Assembly: GCF_932294415.1 (NCBI RefSeq)
Contig: NC_065542.1
Coordinates: 48,077,942-48,141,941 of the forward strand
Length of the DNA stretch: 64,000 nt
Direction: 5' to 3'
From: Quercus robur
Lineage: Eukaryota > Streptophyta > Magnoliopsida > Fagales > Fagaceae
Both the position numbers and the translations under genes were made by a program. Below are positions 34,823 through 47,632 of this stretch, piece after piece. The notes below the pieces were generated by a model, which had not been told where the DNA came from, ran no database searches, and worked only from the letters and a program-made list of their open reading frames with translations. How positions within the stretch are numbered: the stretch's first letter is position 1; each line of letters opens with the position of its first letter.

Positions 34823-37341
34823 GTTGTATTCTTGGTTAATATTCTTAAAAATGTCTTTCATTGTTGGCCTTCCATCTGGTTCTTTTTTTACACAGCATCT
34901 TGCCAATTTATAGGCATTTGCGAGCTTCAACTTTTCTAGTATTGTGGGAGCTGAAGCGCGCAGTCCAACACATCTTCATCAGCAAATGAATATTTCTTTT
35001 TTTGATTTTTTTGAAAAATCAAATGACCAATTTGATTCCTTCTTCTGACATGATGAAACCATATCATCTAAATACTTGCCATGGACGAGTTCCAATATTA
35101 GAACTCCAAAACAATAGACATCAACTTTTGAAGTCAAAATCATTGTTCCAACACATTCTGCAAAGACAAAGACAACAATCCAACATTATTTATAATCTAA
35201 GCCCTATGTTACTTCAAGATAATAAGAACTATATTACCAGGCGGAATGTATCCAGGTGGGCCTGCACATCGTTTCTCATATGGGGTATTAAAATCCACAA
35301 GCCTGGCTAGCCCGAAATCTGATATATGGGGCTCGTATTCATCATCCAACAGAATATTTTTGCTATTTATATCACGATAGATAAGTTGCTTTTTGCAATC
35401 ATGGTGCATATAAGATAGCGTTGCTGTCACACCTTTGATGACTTTAAACCGGCTAGACCAATTTAGGCCTCTAGCAGTGTCTTCATTTCTCAACACATTT
35501 GCCAAGCTTCCCGTTTCAAAGTACTCATATATGAAAAATGAGACCCTTCTATGTATGCAATAACCATAAAGCTTTACAATGTTTCGATGTCCCGTTTCCT
35601 CTAGTGCTTGTAGCTCCTTTAAACTTTCTTTTGTCATATCCTCTACCATCAGGCAAGGCATGGAGTTTCTTAATAGCTACATTGCCAATTGATTCCAACT
35701 GCACTTTGTATACACTCCCTTCTCCTCCAATACCAATGCGAAATTTGTTATGAAAATCCTCCGTGACTTGAATTATTTCGTCAAACAATTTATTTCCTTT
35801 AGCTGAAGATTGAATTGGGAGGTCGTCTTCATGAACTTCACCTTGTTGGTGAATCTCACATTCTTCTATTATTTGTTCACCTTGTGAGTATTTTTTTCTT
35901 CCATAGATCAAGTAAATTACAATGAAAATGAATGGTACAACTCCAAAAGAACCAAAAATAAATGAAATGACATAAATTCTACTAGCCAAAACATGATGGT
36001 GTTTCTTGGAGGCATGGCTGCACTGTGTCATCTCTATTTGATTGCCACATAATCCTTTATTCCCCCCAATGCTTCAATGGGAGCAAGTAGAAATGCTGCA
36101 CTGTTGGGAATAGGGCCTTGCAATTGATTGAATGAGACATCAGCATACATTAGCCACTTCATATCTTCAAAAGAAGAAGGAATTTCACCAGATGATGTTG
36201 TGGGAGATGTTCAACATCACTAAGTTTTGCAAAATATCTACATTGCTTGGAATTTCCCCTTCAAGACAATTGTGACTCAAATCTAGCTGACACAATTGTG
36301 CAAACTGTACTAGCTGATTAGGAATATTTTGATTGAACTTATTGTAACTCAAGTTCAAGTAAATAAGTTGTGTGAAATTACCCAAACATCCCGGTATTGG
36401 TTGGCTAAACATGTTGGCAAACAAGTCCAAAAAGAGAAGCTTGGTTAAAGCTCCTGATTCTTGTGGAATGATGCCGGAAAGTTGATTGCCATTCAATAGC
36501 AGCTTGAAAAGGGATGTCAACTTCCCAAGTTGCCTAGGAATTTCCCCAACCAATCTATTCCAAGACAAGTTAAGTACACCTAATTGGGTTGAGTTTCCTA
36601 TTATTGCCAGTATGGTGCCGGTGATGTTATACGCAATAAGGAGCATATTTAGTTTCGGACAACTTGCCCAGTTGCTTGAGATTTCACCAAAAACATTATT
36701 ATGGCTAAGATCAATAAAATTGAGCCATGGATAGGCACCAAAATCTTCAGACAGATTTCCGCTCAATTTATTTCCTTTCAATTGGAACCTCAACAAGGCA
36801 GAGAAATTTCACAAGCTTTTGGGTATTTGACCACTGAATTGGTTGCAGTGAACTTTCGAAGTAATCCACCTTGGCAGATATTTTGAGGCAATGAACCAGT
36901 GAAGTAGTTCATATTGAGTATCAATGCAGTTAAATTCACCAAGTTTCCCAACTCGAGGAATGGTTCCAAACAGTTGATTATCACGAAGGAACAAAGTTTC
37001 CAAATTCTTCAACTTACCAATTGAAGTAGGCACTGATCCAGTAAGTTTATTTTCATGTAGTTGTAATCGTTTCAAGGAATTTAAATTTCCTAGCTCCTCA
37101 GGAGTACAGCCAGAAAGATTATTTGTATTGACATGGAAAAGTTTAAGTTGGCCAAGTGAACCTATGGAAGCTGGAATTGAAACACAAAGACTATTGTTTT
37201 CAAGACTTAAGCTAATCAAAGATTTCATGTTGCTAACTTCATGTGGAATTGGGCCTAAAGTAAATTGCAAAATAAATGTACTAATGTACATTTTGTAAGG
37301 TTCCCAAAGGTGGAAGGGATTGGACCTATTAGGCACATAAT
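34823..37341 (-). pseudogene. LRR receptor-like kinase pseudogene A
   Basis: On the minus strand the order is leucine-rich repeats (37340-36185, with repeated L..L.L..N.L.G.IP), a single membrane segment (about 35975-35900, VISFIFGSFGVVPFIFIVIY), and a Ser/Thr kinase. The glycine loop is GIGGEGSVYK and the VAIKK-type lysine is kept. Further pieces read HRNIVKLYGYC, YRDINSKNILL and ISDFGLARL. The catalytic HRD motif reads YRD. The LRR part has frame breaks near 36185 and 36800, the kinase has a one-base shift near 35635, and its end is missing after GYIPPG. The C-terminal lobe is reduced to fragments (KLARCCVKKEPDGRPTMKDI). It resembles the MIK2/MDIS1-interacting receptor kinase group, which senses peptides at the cell surface. 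It has no N-terminal signal peptide. Confidence 0.85.
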
Positions 37342-38615
37342 CATCCATAATGAATCGATGAGGCAGTTAATAAAAAAAGTCACCGAACAGCAGCGATAGC
37401 GTGAAGAGAACAGCAGCAGTAACGAAAAACAACAGCAGCAGCATGAGCAGCAGTGCAAGAATGATAGCTACATTATTTTGTACGGCTGGTTGAGAAAAAA
37501 AGGTATTGTGATGTGTAAAAAGGGCTGAGAAGAAGATGTGGGTGTTATTGTTATAGATATGATATTGATGTTTGGAATTTCCATTATTCTGAGATCTTCT
37601 ATTGTATTTAGTCACTGAGTGAAGGAGTATAAGACTTAGCAACCAAATTCAAGCTGTTTTTCCTTTGGACAACCAAATTCAAATTCATCTTTAGAGGTCA
37701 ATCTTTGAAGTGATATATCATGGAATAGATCTATTTGAAATAGTAATTGTTTATGCTATTTGTATTCCAATTACAAAAAAAAGAAAAAAGAAACTAAATA
37801 GAGACATTTAAAACTCCTACCAAATTCAAACAAATGAAATTAATATTTTGCTAATGAAGTATCTCGCGCATTGCAAGGATTATTGCTTAGTACTACATAT
37901 AATTACAGAAGACAACGTTAAGGCTTTGCAATTTGTTAAGTTTGAGGCTTCTGTTGCTTCACATGGGTTCAAATGTTATCAAGGGGAAAAATTTGTAGAC
38001 AATATCCAGTAGGCTCAGTCAAAATATGTCCTCATGGACTGGACTGGGAGGGTACAAAAATACAAAAGTTCCCAACTTTATTAATATCATCTTACCTTTG
38101 GAACAGAGTAAGTCTAGCACCACACTAATATTTAGAACTTTACCACAATTTTGTCATTTGGCGAGTTCTAAGGGTGGAAATAAAATGGTGGGTCCATGTA
38201 AGTCTATGATTCCATCACTAATGAGCCATTACATTACAAATTTATGTCAAAATTGTAGAAATTAGTGTAGTGTTAGATTTACTCTTTGGAAAAAGCTACA
38301 AGCAGAGAAGTAAGGAACTTTTTGCTTTTTATGTGCATGGTCCTAGTCCTACTTAATAATTGCTTGTTTTTGGTTTTTGGTTTGATTTTATGCTTTCCAA
38401 CCATGTCTTTAATATTCCAATTTCCAAATACAATATATAATGGGTCCTACTCATGAGCCTATCACATTTGCAAGTGCCATTGATATTGTGTTATACTTTC
38501 AAGTTGCTCTCTGATCATAATTCCTGAACTCTCATTACCTGTGTGAGGTTGGGTTCAGTAGTGTGTATAATCCTGTTCTACTTGAGTAGCGTTTCCTCGT
38601 TCAAGCATAGCGCCA
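37342..38615. other. Spacer of the palindrome
   Basis: This is unique sequence between the arms. It includes a CAG/CTG-rich patch (about 37388-37458). No gene is recognised except that the 5' end of receptor-kinase copy B begins at 38616 and runs into the right arm. Confidence 0.6.
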
Positions 38616-40529
38616 ATGTCATTTTCGGTTTTCTGGGTAGCATTATCGTTCATGTTCACAGTTTTGGCTGCAGACTCTACTTCTCAAGCCAATGGTTTGA
38701 TAGAATGGAAATCATCACTTGATGCTCGAAGCCAACAAGTACTCTCTTCTTGGCATTTGCTCCAAATAATGGCAGCCCATGCAACTCGTTGGGTGTTATG
38801 TGCCATCGTGGTCCAACCAATACATTATGTGCCTAACAAGTCCATTTCCTTCCACCTTTGGGAACCTTACAAAATGTACATTAGTACATTTATTTTGCAA
38901 TTTACTTTAGGCCCAATTCCACATGAAGTTAGCAATATGAAATCTTTGATTAGCTTAAGTCTTGAAAATAATAGTCTTTGTGGTTCAATTCCAGCTTCCA
39001 TAGGTTCTCTTGGCCAACTTAAACTTTTCCATGTCAATTCAAATAATCTTTCTGGCTGTATTCCTAAGGAGCTAGGAAATTTAAATTCCTTGAAACAATT
39101 ACAACTACATGAAAATAAACTTACTGGACCAGTGCCTGCTTCAATTGGTAAGTTGAAGAATTTGGAAACTTTGTTCCTTCGTGATATTCAACTGTTTGGA
39201 ACCATTCCTTGAGTTGGGAAACTTGGTGAATTTAACTGCATTGATACTCGATATGAACTACTTCACTGGTTCATTGCCTCGAAATATTTGCCAAGGTGGA
39301 TTACTTCGAAAGTTCACTGCAACCAATTCAGTGGTCAAATGCCCAAAAGCTTGCGAAATTTCTCTGCCTTGTTGAGGTTACAATTGAAAGGAAATAAATT
39401 GAGCGGAAATCTGTCTGAAGATTTTGGTGCCTATCCATGGCTCAATTTTATTGATCTTAGCCATAATAATTTTTTTGGTGAAATCTCAAGCAATTGGGCA
39501 AGTTGTCCGAAGCTAAATATGCTCCTTATTGCGTATAACATCACTGGCACCATACTGGCAATAATAGGAAACTCAACCCAATTAGGTGTACTTGACTTGT
39601 CTTGGAATAGATTGGTTAGGGAAATTCCTTGGGAAGTTGACATCCCTTTTCAAGCTGCTATTGAATGGCAATCAACTTTCCGGCATCATTCCACAAGAAT
39701 CAGGAGTTTTAGGGTCCGTTTGGATGGAGGAGTGGAAAATTGGGAGGATGGAAAATTAGTGGGAGGATGGAAAGGAGGGAGGATAGAAAATATTTAGTTT
39801 TCCCTCGTGTGTGTTTGGTTGGAAGGATGGAAAAGTAGGAGGGTGGAAAACTCTTTTGTTTGGTTGAAAAGAAAAGTGAGAGGATAGAAAATGCAGTTTA
39901 TATAAATTGACTATTATACCCTTGTTACATAATAGGTAAGAAATAAATTTATTTGTACTTATTAAATAATATAAAATTTACCAACAATTATATTTTTCAA
40001 TGAGAAGTGTTACGTCCACAACATTTTTCGCAATACTTTCACAACAAAATTTATGTGGAAAGTTGTTACTAGTTTTAATTTGAACCCACTATTAAAATTA
40101 TATTTTTACTCACCAACATTAACTAATAACAATCTGTTACTTGAAATTTATTGTGAAAATATTGTAGTAACATTTCTCAAATAGGATTTTTATTCTTTAT
40201 ATTATTTCTCTTTTCTCTCTTTTCATTTCATCCCTACGTTTTTCTTTTCTTTTTTTTTTTTTCTTTTTTTTTCTATGCTATCTCCTCCACACACGTTGTA
40301 TCTCTATCCCACCCCATCTTTTTCTTTTTCTCCCTCATTCAAGTCTCCAGCACTCTCTCTTTTTTTCTCCAGTTTGCTCTCTCTGGTTGGTTTTTTTTTT
40401 TTTTTTTTTTTTTTTTTTCTCCACACGTTGTCCTTATATCTCTATCCCCTTTCTTTTATTTGCTTTGTCTTCCTCATTCAAGAACGTTCCAGGCTTCCAC
40501 AGGTGCAGCTCACATTCTCCAGCACTCTC

Positions 40530-40600
<71 letters not shown>

Positions 40601-42480
40601 CTTGATTCCAGAGGGCATTATGGACAAAGTCTTCTTCATCAGTTTTCCACTCAAGCTTTTCCTCCGGATTTGGGGAGACGAAATTTGTGGGCCCGGGAGA
40701 GAAAATTTTCTCCCGGGTTTTCCACTCTCCCTATTTTCCTCTCTTTCCCAAACAGTGGAAAACACTGTTTTCCACTCAGTTTTAAGCTCTATGTTTTCCA
40801 TCCCTCCTAAAATCACTCCAACCAAACATAGCCTTAACCAAGCTTCTCTTTTTGGACTTGTCTGCCAACATGTTTAGCCAGCCAATACCGGGATGTTTGG
40901 GTAATTTCACACAACTTATTTACTTGAACTTGAGTTACAATAAGTTCAATCAAAATATTCCTGATCAGCCAGTACAGTTTGCACGATTGTGTCAGCTAGA
41001 TTTGAGTCACAACTATCTTGAAGGGGAAATTCCAAGCAATGTAGTTATTTTGCAAAACTTAGTGATGCTGAACATCTCCCACAACAATATCTCTGGTGAA
41101 ATTCCTTCTTCTTTTGAAGATATGAAGTGGCTAATGTATGCTGATGTCTCATTCAATCAATTGCAAGGCCCTATTCCCAACAGTGCAGCATTTCTACTTG
41201 CTCCCATTGAAGCATTGGGGGGGAATAAAGGATTATGTGGCAATCGAATAGGGATGACACAGTGCGGCCGTGCCTCCAAGAAACACAATCATGTTTTGGC
41301 TAGTAGAATTTATGTCATTTCATTTATTTTTGGTTCTTTGGGAGTTGTACCATTCATTTTCATTGTAATTTACTTGATCTATGGAAGAAAAAAATACTCA
41401 CAAGGTGAACAAATGATAGAAGAAGGTGAGATTCACCAACAAGGTGAAGTTCATGAAGACGACCTCCCCATTCAGTCTTCTGCTGAAGGAAAAAAATTGT
41501 TTGACGAAATAATTCAAGTCACGGAGGATTTTCATAACAAATTTCGCATTGGTATTGGAGGAGTAGGGAGTGTATACAAAGTGCAGTTGGAATCAATTGA
41601 CAATGTAGCTGTTAAGAAACTCCATGCCTTGCCTGATGGTAGAGGATATGACAAAGTAAGTGTAAAGGAGCTACAAGCATTGGAGGGAACGGGACATCGA
41701 AACATTGTAAAGTTTTATGGTTATTGCATACATAAAAGGGTCTCATTTTTCATATATGAGTACTTTGAAAAGGGAAGCTTGGCAAATGTGTTGAGAAATG
41801 AAGACACTGCTAGAGACCTAAATTGGTCTAGCCGGTTTAAGTCATCAAAGTTGTGGCAGCAGTGCTATCTTATATGCACCATGATTGCAAAAAGCCATTT
41901 ATCTATCGTGATATAAATAGCAAAAATATTTTGTTGGATGATGAATACGAGCCCCATATATCAGATTTTGGGCTAGCCAGACTTGTGGATTTTAATACCC
42001 CATATGAGACACGATGTGTAGGCACACTTGGATACATTCCGCCTGGTAATATAGTTCTTATTTTCTTGAAGTAACATAGGGCTTAGATTATAACTAATGT
42101 TGGATTGTTGTCTTTGTCTTTGCAAAATGTGTTGGAACAATGATTTTAACTCCAAAAGTTGATGTCTATTGTTTTGGAGTTCTAATATTGGAACTCATCC
42201 ATGGTGAGTATTTAGATGATATGATTTCATCATGTAAGAAGAAGGAATCAAATTGGTCATTTGATTTTTCAGAAAAAACAAAAAAAGAAATATTCATTTG
42301 CTGATGAAGATGTGTTGGACTGTGCCCTTCAGCTCCCACAAAACTAGAAAAGTTGAAGCTTGCAAATGCCTATAAATTGGCAAGACGCTGTGTAAAAAAA
42401 GAACCAGATGGAAGGGCAACAATGAAAGACGTTTTTAAGAATATTAGCCAAGAATACAACTCTAGTAGGACATTGTCGGA
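38616..42480 (+). pseudogene. LRR receptor-like kinase pseudogene B
   Basis: Unlike copy A it keeps a 5' end: a hydrophobic signal peptide (MSFSVFWVALSFMFTVLAAD), then LIEWKSSL.. of the LRR N-cap. The N-cap cysteine block (NNGSPCNSLGVMC) is in another frame, so there is a one-base shift near 38757. LRRs run from 38900 to about 41210, broken by a stop near 39211 and by a 1.1-kb Harbinger insertion (39712-40833). A membrane helix lies at about 41310-41380. The kinase starts near 41490 (GIGGVGSVYK, NVAVKKL), shifts frame near 41845, and keeps YRDINSKNILL and ISDFGLARL. The activation loop breaks off at GYIPPG, followed by an intron-like gap and DVYCFGVLILEL. It is non-functional as a protein. 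Confidence 0.88.
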
Positions 42481-42930
42481 CAATGGATGATTATGTGTTA
42501 CTATTTCACAAGTAGTCTGCTAGTATTTTTTTGTCTGCTAGTCTTTTAATTTCTTTGTTTGGTACTATTAAATTTTTTTGGTCTATCATACCACTTAGGT
42601 TTTGCTAGTTTTGTTTGTCTATTTGTATACTACTTTTTTATTTCTACCATGCCACAATTGTTTCACGCCACTTCATGTATTCATACCATGCCACTTTTGT
42701 ATTTCTATCAAGCCATGCCACTTTATGTATTTCTATAATTCAATATTGCTGGTTTTGTTTGTCTATATGTCTACTACTTTTCATTCAGCAAACCAAAAAA
42801 AAAAAAAAAACTGCTACTTTTCTAGTTAATTTACGGTTTAGAAACTAAATATATATACACAATATTAGGGACACAACATTATTTTTTTTGCTTTAAGATA
42901 GTCTAACAATGATAATATGATCTCAATTAG
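38824..42930 (+). repeat. Right arm of the large inverted repeat
   Basis: It pairs with 33849-37341. It contains a Harbinger element (39712-40833) that the left arm lacks. The arm ends directly against the second lipase copy, whose homology starts at 42931. Confidence 0.93.
39712..40833. mobile_element. PIF/Harbinger-type non-autonomous element
   Basis: The ends are GGGTCCGTTTGGATGGAGGA and, inverted, GGCTATGTTTGGTTGGAGTG. The 3-bp target TTA is repeated (39709-39711 and 40834-40836). The left palindrome arm has an uninterrupted CAGGAGCTTTAACCAAGC-type site at about 36440-36457. Inside are a fold-back MITE (about 40005-40175) and very long T runs (20 or more at 40390; 66 at 40532-40597). There is no transposase ORF. 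Confidence 0.9.
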
Positions 42931-43893
42931 TTGAAGATGAAGATGAAGTAGTTGGGCCAGAGTCTCTTGTAATCCAAGAGGGTTCAGATGGCATTTCCCT
43001 TAAGCCATTTTCTGACACTGATAAAGCGCCACCAGAGGTATCAACAAGTGGAAAGTTAGCAGAACAAGGTGACATTAAAGGTGGGGATAGCAAGAGCTGG
43101 CGTGGAGTGCTCTATTTACCTTCTTATGTGCCTTTTGGGCAGGTATATATAATGAATTCATGCTTTGTTTATTTGTCTGTTTGTTTTTCATTCGTTTATC
43201 ATAGATTATTTTTGCCAGATAGAAATAAGCTGGGTTTGATTGACTAAACTGTTCTTAGGAAAAAGTGAATCTTTACAAAGCTGTAACTAAGAAATTAAGC
43301 TGCCTACCTTTATGAATTAAGCTGTAACAAACGAACATTGCACAAGAGATGGAAAAGAAGCTGAAATTATATCAGTACTCTGAATGCTTTGGTGTCCGCT
43401 GATATATTTCATTGTGAGTCTGCATTAACTATGCCTCCTTGGGTTAGTTTTTGATAATGATCTCCTGTCCCATCCTTAGCCAAAAAAAATTCCCCAACAA
43501 ACTCTATTAACTATATTAGCCATGCTAGTGACAGGAGAGCATCATATTGGTTGAGATATCCATATGGTCTCAATATGAAGCATGTCCCTTAATTGTGAAA
43601 ATGGATTTTTGTAGTTTAAAATATTAATGGTCTTGCTTTTGTTATGTGATAGCTTGGAACAAACCTCTTCCGGGTTAGTGGCTATAGAAATAAAATAGAC
43701 TCAGTCCCTTTTGGGATTTGGTTGCAAAGAGCAAGTAATTCCTCTAGCAAGATGGTTGGAAATTATATATAGTACCTGGGTAAACTGCAGCAAGATGGAA
43801 GGTCACTCTTGAAAATGGCTTTCTTCAAACAAGTTTGACTTATGAGTTTGGATTAGGTGTTTATTTTATTTATAATTATTTTTTATATTTTTT

Positions 43894-44168
43894 GGGGAAA
43901 TTACACTCTATCCCCTAAATTATACCCCCTTTTACACTTACCCCTCTAAACTATTACCCATGTGACACTTTATACCCCATCACATTGGTAATTATTTAGG
44001 GATGTGTGTATTCTCATCGTTTAGGGGGGTAATTGTAAAAAGAGTGTAATTTAGGGGAATAAGTGTAAAAAAGGGTATAGTTTAGTGGGGTAAAGTGTGC
44101 ATTCTCGTAGTTTAGGTGGTTTAGTTTAGAGGGAGGAGGGGGGGGGGGGGGTAAAGTGTAATTTCCCC
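43894..44168. mobile_element. Mutator-like MITE (second copy)
   Basis: It is the duplicate of 21962-22224, with the same GGGGAAATTACACT ends, in the duplicated intron 7. It differs from the first copy in small indels and a longer G run. Confidence 0.8.
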
Positions 44169-44312
44169 TATATTTTTATTACATTATTTGTACTTTTTTT
44201 AGGTACACTTGTACTTTTGCCAACTTTTAGCAAAGAGCTAATCCAAATGCACTGTATTGGGGAAGAAAAGGAATAAGAAGTATCATGAATATTGGAAACT
44301 GGAAAAGTGAAT

Positions 44313-44413
44313 GAGTTCTAGCTTAAATGGCACTTACTTTTCCCACAATAATGGGATGGAGGGTGAGGTAGCGGATTCAAGGCCCACTGAGTGCAAGTAA
44401 GCTTACCATTCAA

Positions 44414-44458
<45 letters not shown>
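44313..44458 (+). mobile_element. tRNA-derived SINE (duplicate of copy 2)
   Basis: This is the same insertion as at 22393, carried along by the segmental duplication. Its A tail is about 40 bases (44417-44456). Confidence 0.6.
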
Positions 44459-44459
<1 letters not shown>

Positions 44460-47037
44460 AAAGAAGGAAAAAAAAAGAATAGACTACAGAAATGCAATTA
44501 ACAAAGAGTTCTCAGGTTAATAGGACAGAGGAAGTGGACACTTAGAAATGCATCTATGGAAGTAAATGGTTAGTTAGTAGCTAGAGCTGGATGAGTACTG
44601 TACCAACACAAGTGATCCATCAATGCTAGAAGAGTAGATGTCAGAGTAAAGGGATGGTGTTTCAAGAAGTTAGCACAGCAACAGGCGTGGAAGATGGAAC
44701 TTAAGGGCCGGAATGTGGCATCAACCCAAGAAAAAAATGCATTGTAGATTTAAGTCAGCAGTTGAGAGCTTTGAATGAGAGCATTGACTGAACTACTCCG
44801 AATTTATAAATGGGAATCTAAGGGGTTGAAAACAAATTGTTGAGAAGGAGAAATGACAACAAAAGAATTAAGTATAACCACAGCATAAATTGGGGGGGGG
44901 GGGGGGGGGTAACTATGTTCTAGCCTTTTAGGGCTTTGACATTGTGTTACATGTAAAAGTTGTTGAATAAATGTAGAACCAGTTTCAAGTCATGAATGCT
45001 AAAAATGAGCATGCAAAATGCATCTAATTCTGTGGATAAGATGTTGCTGGCTTGTATAAGTTGTTTCATTCTTTTTCATTGCTTTTTTGTAGTCTATTGA
45101 TTCTTGTAGGGGTCTCTGATAATTTGTTTGTGACATTATTGACTTGCTAGTAAGTTTGAGTTCCTGGGAATTACCTTTTTGTCCCTCCACTGCTTATAGG
45201 TTTGTGAATACAAGTGGCTGCCACTCATATAATGACTTCAAAAACAAAAACTTCATTATGTTAAGCTCTTGGCCCTCAAAGCATCTCATGTTTCATTCAT
45301 GCCATATATGCCACACGAGACAAAATGGAACCACTATATATATATTCCCCACAGATTGGTTTAGCTTTGTGTTTATTATCAAGTATATGTGTTTATTTGC
45401 TCCAGCAGCCTCTCCTTGATTGGTTGAGAAAAGGATTTTGTGGGGTTGACCCCAATCAGTTTGTATTACTCACAACTGCCAATTGCTAGGCCCAAGAAAA
45501 TTGAGAAACTAGGTTAGCCATAGGTGGAGAGTATTACCATATGGCATTGTTCAGCTATTATTTTGTTTCAACTTTATCTACAGGATTTGATTTATTTATT
45601 TATTTATTTTTAACACCCGAGTATTTTTGTGAATGAGAGTATTCTTAGATGGTAACACTACAGAAGCTATGAGTCATTTGAGATTGTTGGTGATGTTTTA
45701 GAGAGAATGATCAACTTCCCATTTTGACAAATGGTGCATTCTGGTTCACAGTAGTGGATTTTGTATGGCCATTAGAGTTTTATGAAATGGTATCTAATTG
45801 AGTTCCATGTCTTGCTGTTGAAGTTGTCCTGACACTTGGTGCAGTGTTTATGGTTTTTTACTTTTCAATTGTTCTGTTTTTGGCCAACATAATTTTGATA
45901 GCATATTTTCTTCTGTAATACAACTGTACTATCCACCTGTCCATGTGCATATGTGTTGGCGGAGCTTGAGAATGAAGAAAAGAGGGGGGGGGGGGGGGGG
46001 TGGGTGGGTAGTGTAGCCTTTTTCTTTTTTTCCCAGAACCTCCGTGGGTGTCTTTTGAATTGAGATACATCATGATTTTCCTATTCAGGTGTTCCACTAG
46101 AGTGGAATCATTCCCCTCAGTTCCGAATTATTCTTCAAATTGTGAAAGGAAGCGAGAATTACAACAAATGCGAGTTTTGGTTGGAGCGCCATTGAGACAA
46201 CCACCAAAGCATCAGATAGTGACAGATCCATTGATGCCTTTGTTTTCTTCTATTGATTCAGATGCTGCCCATCTCAATCATGAAAATACTTCAGGTTCCT
46301 TTCGTGATGAAAAAATTATTCGCCCTGAAGGTTTGAATGATTTTTTTGTGTTCTGCACCAGTGATTTTGCTACTGTCTCTAAGGAGGTTCATGTCAGAAC
46401 TTGTAGGGTCGGGTTACTTGGCCTTGAGGTACTGATGTTTAAATATATATGAAAAATATGATTTACAAAAGTCGTTTTTTTTTTTTTTTTGGTTATTTAT
46501 ATAGTGACACATGACTTATGGGCCATGTAGGGTGCTGGTAAAACTTCTCTTCTTAAGGAAATACTTAGTCAAAGTAGAGTAAACACTAATGCCAATGTTG
46601 AGAATAAGCTTCCTGAGAGTGATGATCAAGAAGGGATTGCTGGTGGTTTATGCTACTGTGTTTCAGCAGGGGTAAATTTGCAGGTGTTCATTTTTTTTTT
46701 TTTTTTTTTACTGTAAAAGATGTTACTTGTTTATACAAAATTTTAATTCTCCTCTATCACACTTTAACATTGGCACTGTATTTGATTGGTCTTGGGTTTG
46801 GGGACTCACATCTAGTGAATCTTACCCGTTGTTTTGTAGATTCGCTTCTTTCTTGTATATAGTTTCTGATTTATTTTGTATTTTTTGGCTGCTTTATGTT
46901 GTTTGCATAAAGAAGTCCTTTATTAATAATATTTTTTCTTATCTATCAAAAAAAAAAAAAAATTTCTGTAATTTCTACCATTTGTACCATACTACACTTA
47001 TAGCTGATCAAGCTGTTCCCTGTGACCCAAGCATGCC

Positions 47038-47160
47038 AATGAGTTTTAGTTCAAATGGCACCTCCTGCTTGTAAGAGTTAGGTCTGCTTGTAAGAGTAAG
47101 GTGGAGGATAAGGTTGTGGGTTTGAGATCCACTTGCATGTATAACTTACAATTAAAGAAA
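47038..47160 (+). mobile_element. tRNA-derived SINE (duplicate of copy 3)
   Basis: It matches 28347-28450, with a short extra repeat (GTAAGAGTTAGGTCTGCTT) near 47071-47090. Its right half is copied again inside exon 13 at 47633 onward. Confidence 0.65.
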
Positions 47161-47632
47161 ACTAGTGACCCAGGCATTTTGACCCTGATTATCCATCTTG
47201 GACATGCTTGATATTAGTTCACTTGTGGGGAGCCAATTAACTGTAGTTCACAGGATTCTCCTGCCATAAAGAATGGGTGGAGGTGGACATTCTTCTACCA
47301 GAGGTTGTTAAGTTGTTTACATTGAAAAGGACCTAGTTGAAGTGTTTATATTTACCAACTCATGAAGCAATGTAGATGCTTCATGCTAGTTAATGATTAT
47401 GATGAGATAAGGCCTTTAACATTAGGATAGATGGAGTTTAGGCGGAGTATGCTCTCAGCTTCTAATTATATCATTGATCTGATTAGGTCGAGAAGGATTT
47501 CTCTTGTGTTTATCCTCTCTCTCATGGTTATTATTAGTATATTTCTTGACTTTTTGTCTTTAATTTCTCTCCCCCTGTTCATATATTTATTTAATTGTTT
47601 TCACTGCAGGATCTGAATAGGGAAGTTTCTCG

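Larger units (their letters stand above)
33849..37341 (-). repeat. Left arm of a large inverted repeat (palindrome)
   Basis: The arm is the reverse complement of 38824-42930. Without the hAT insertion (34305-34822) it is about 2975 bp; the right arm without its Harbinger insertion is about 2980 bp. Homology ends sharply at both borders: near 33849 (GAGATCATATTATCATTG) and 37341 (the ATTATGTGCCTAA block). Confidence 0.93.

Noticed and set aside
40275..40877. A 200-codon ORF through the long T tract
   Set aside because: Most of it is poly-phenylalanine from a homopolymer inside a Harbinger element, with no domain and no codon signal.
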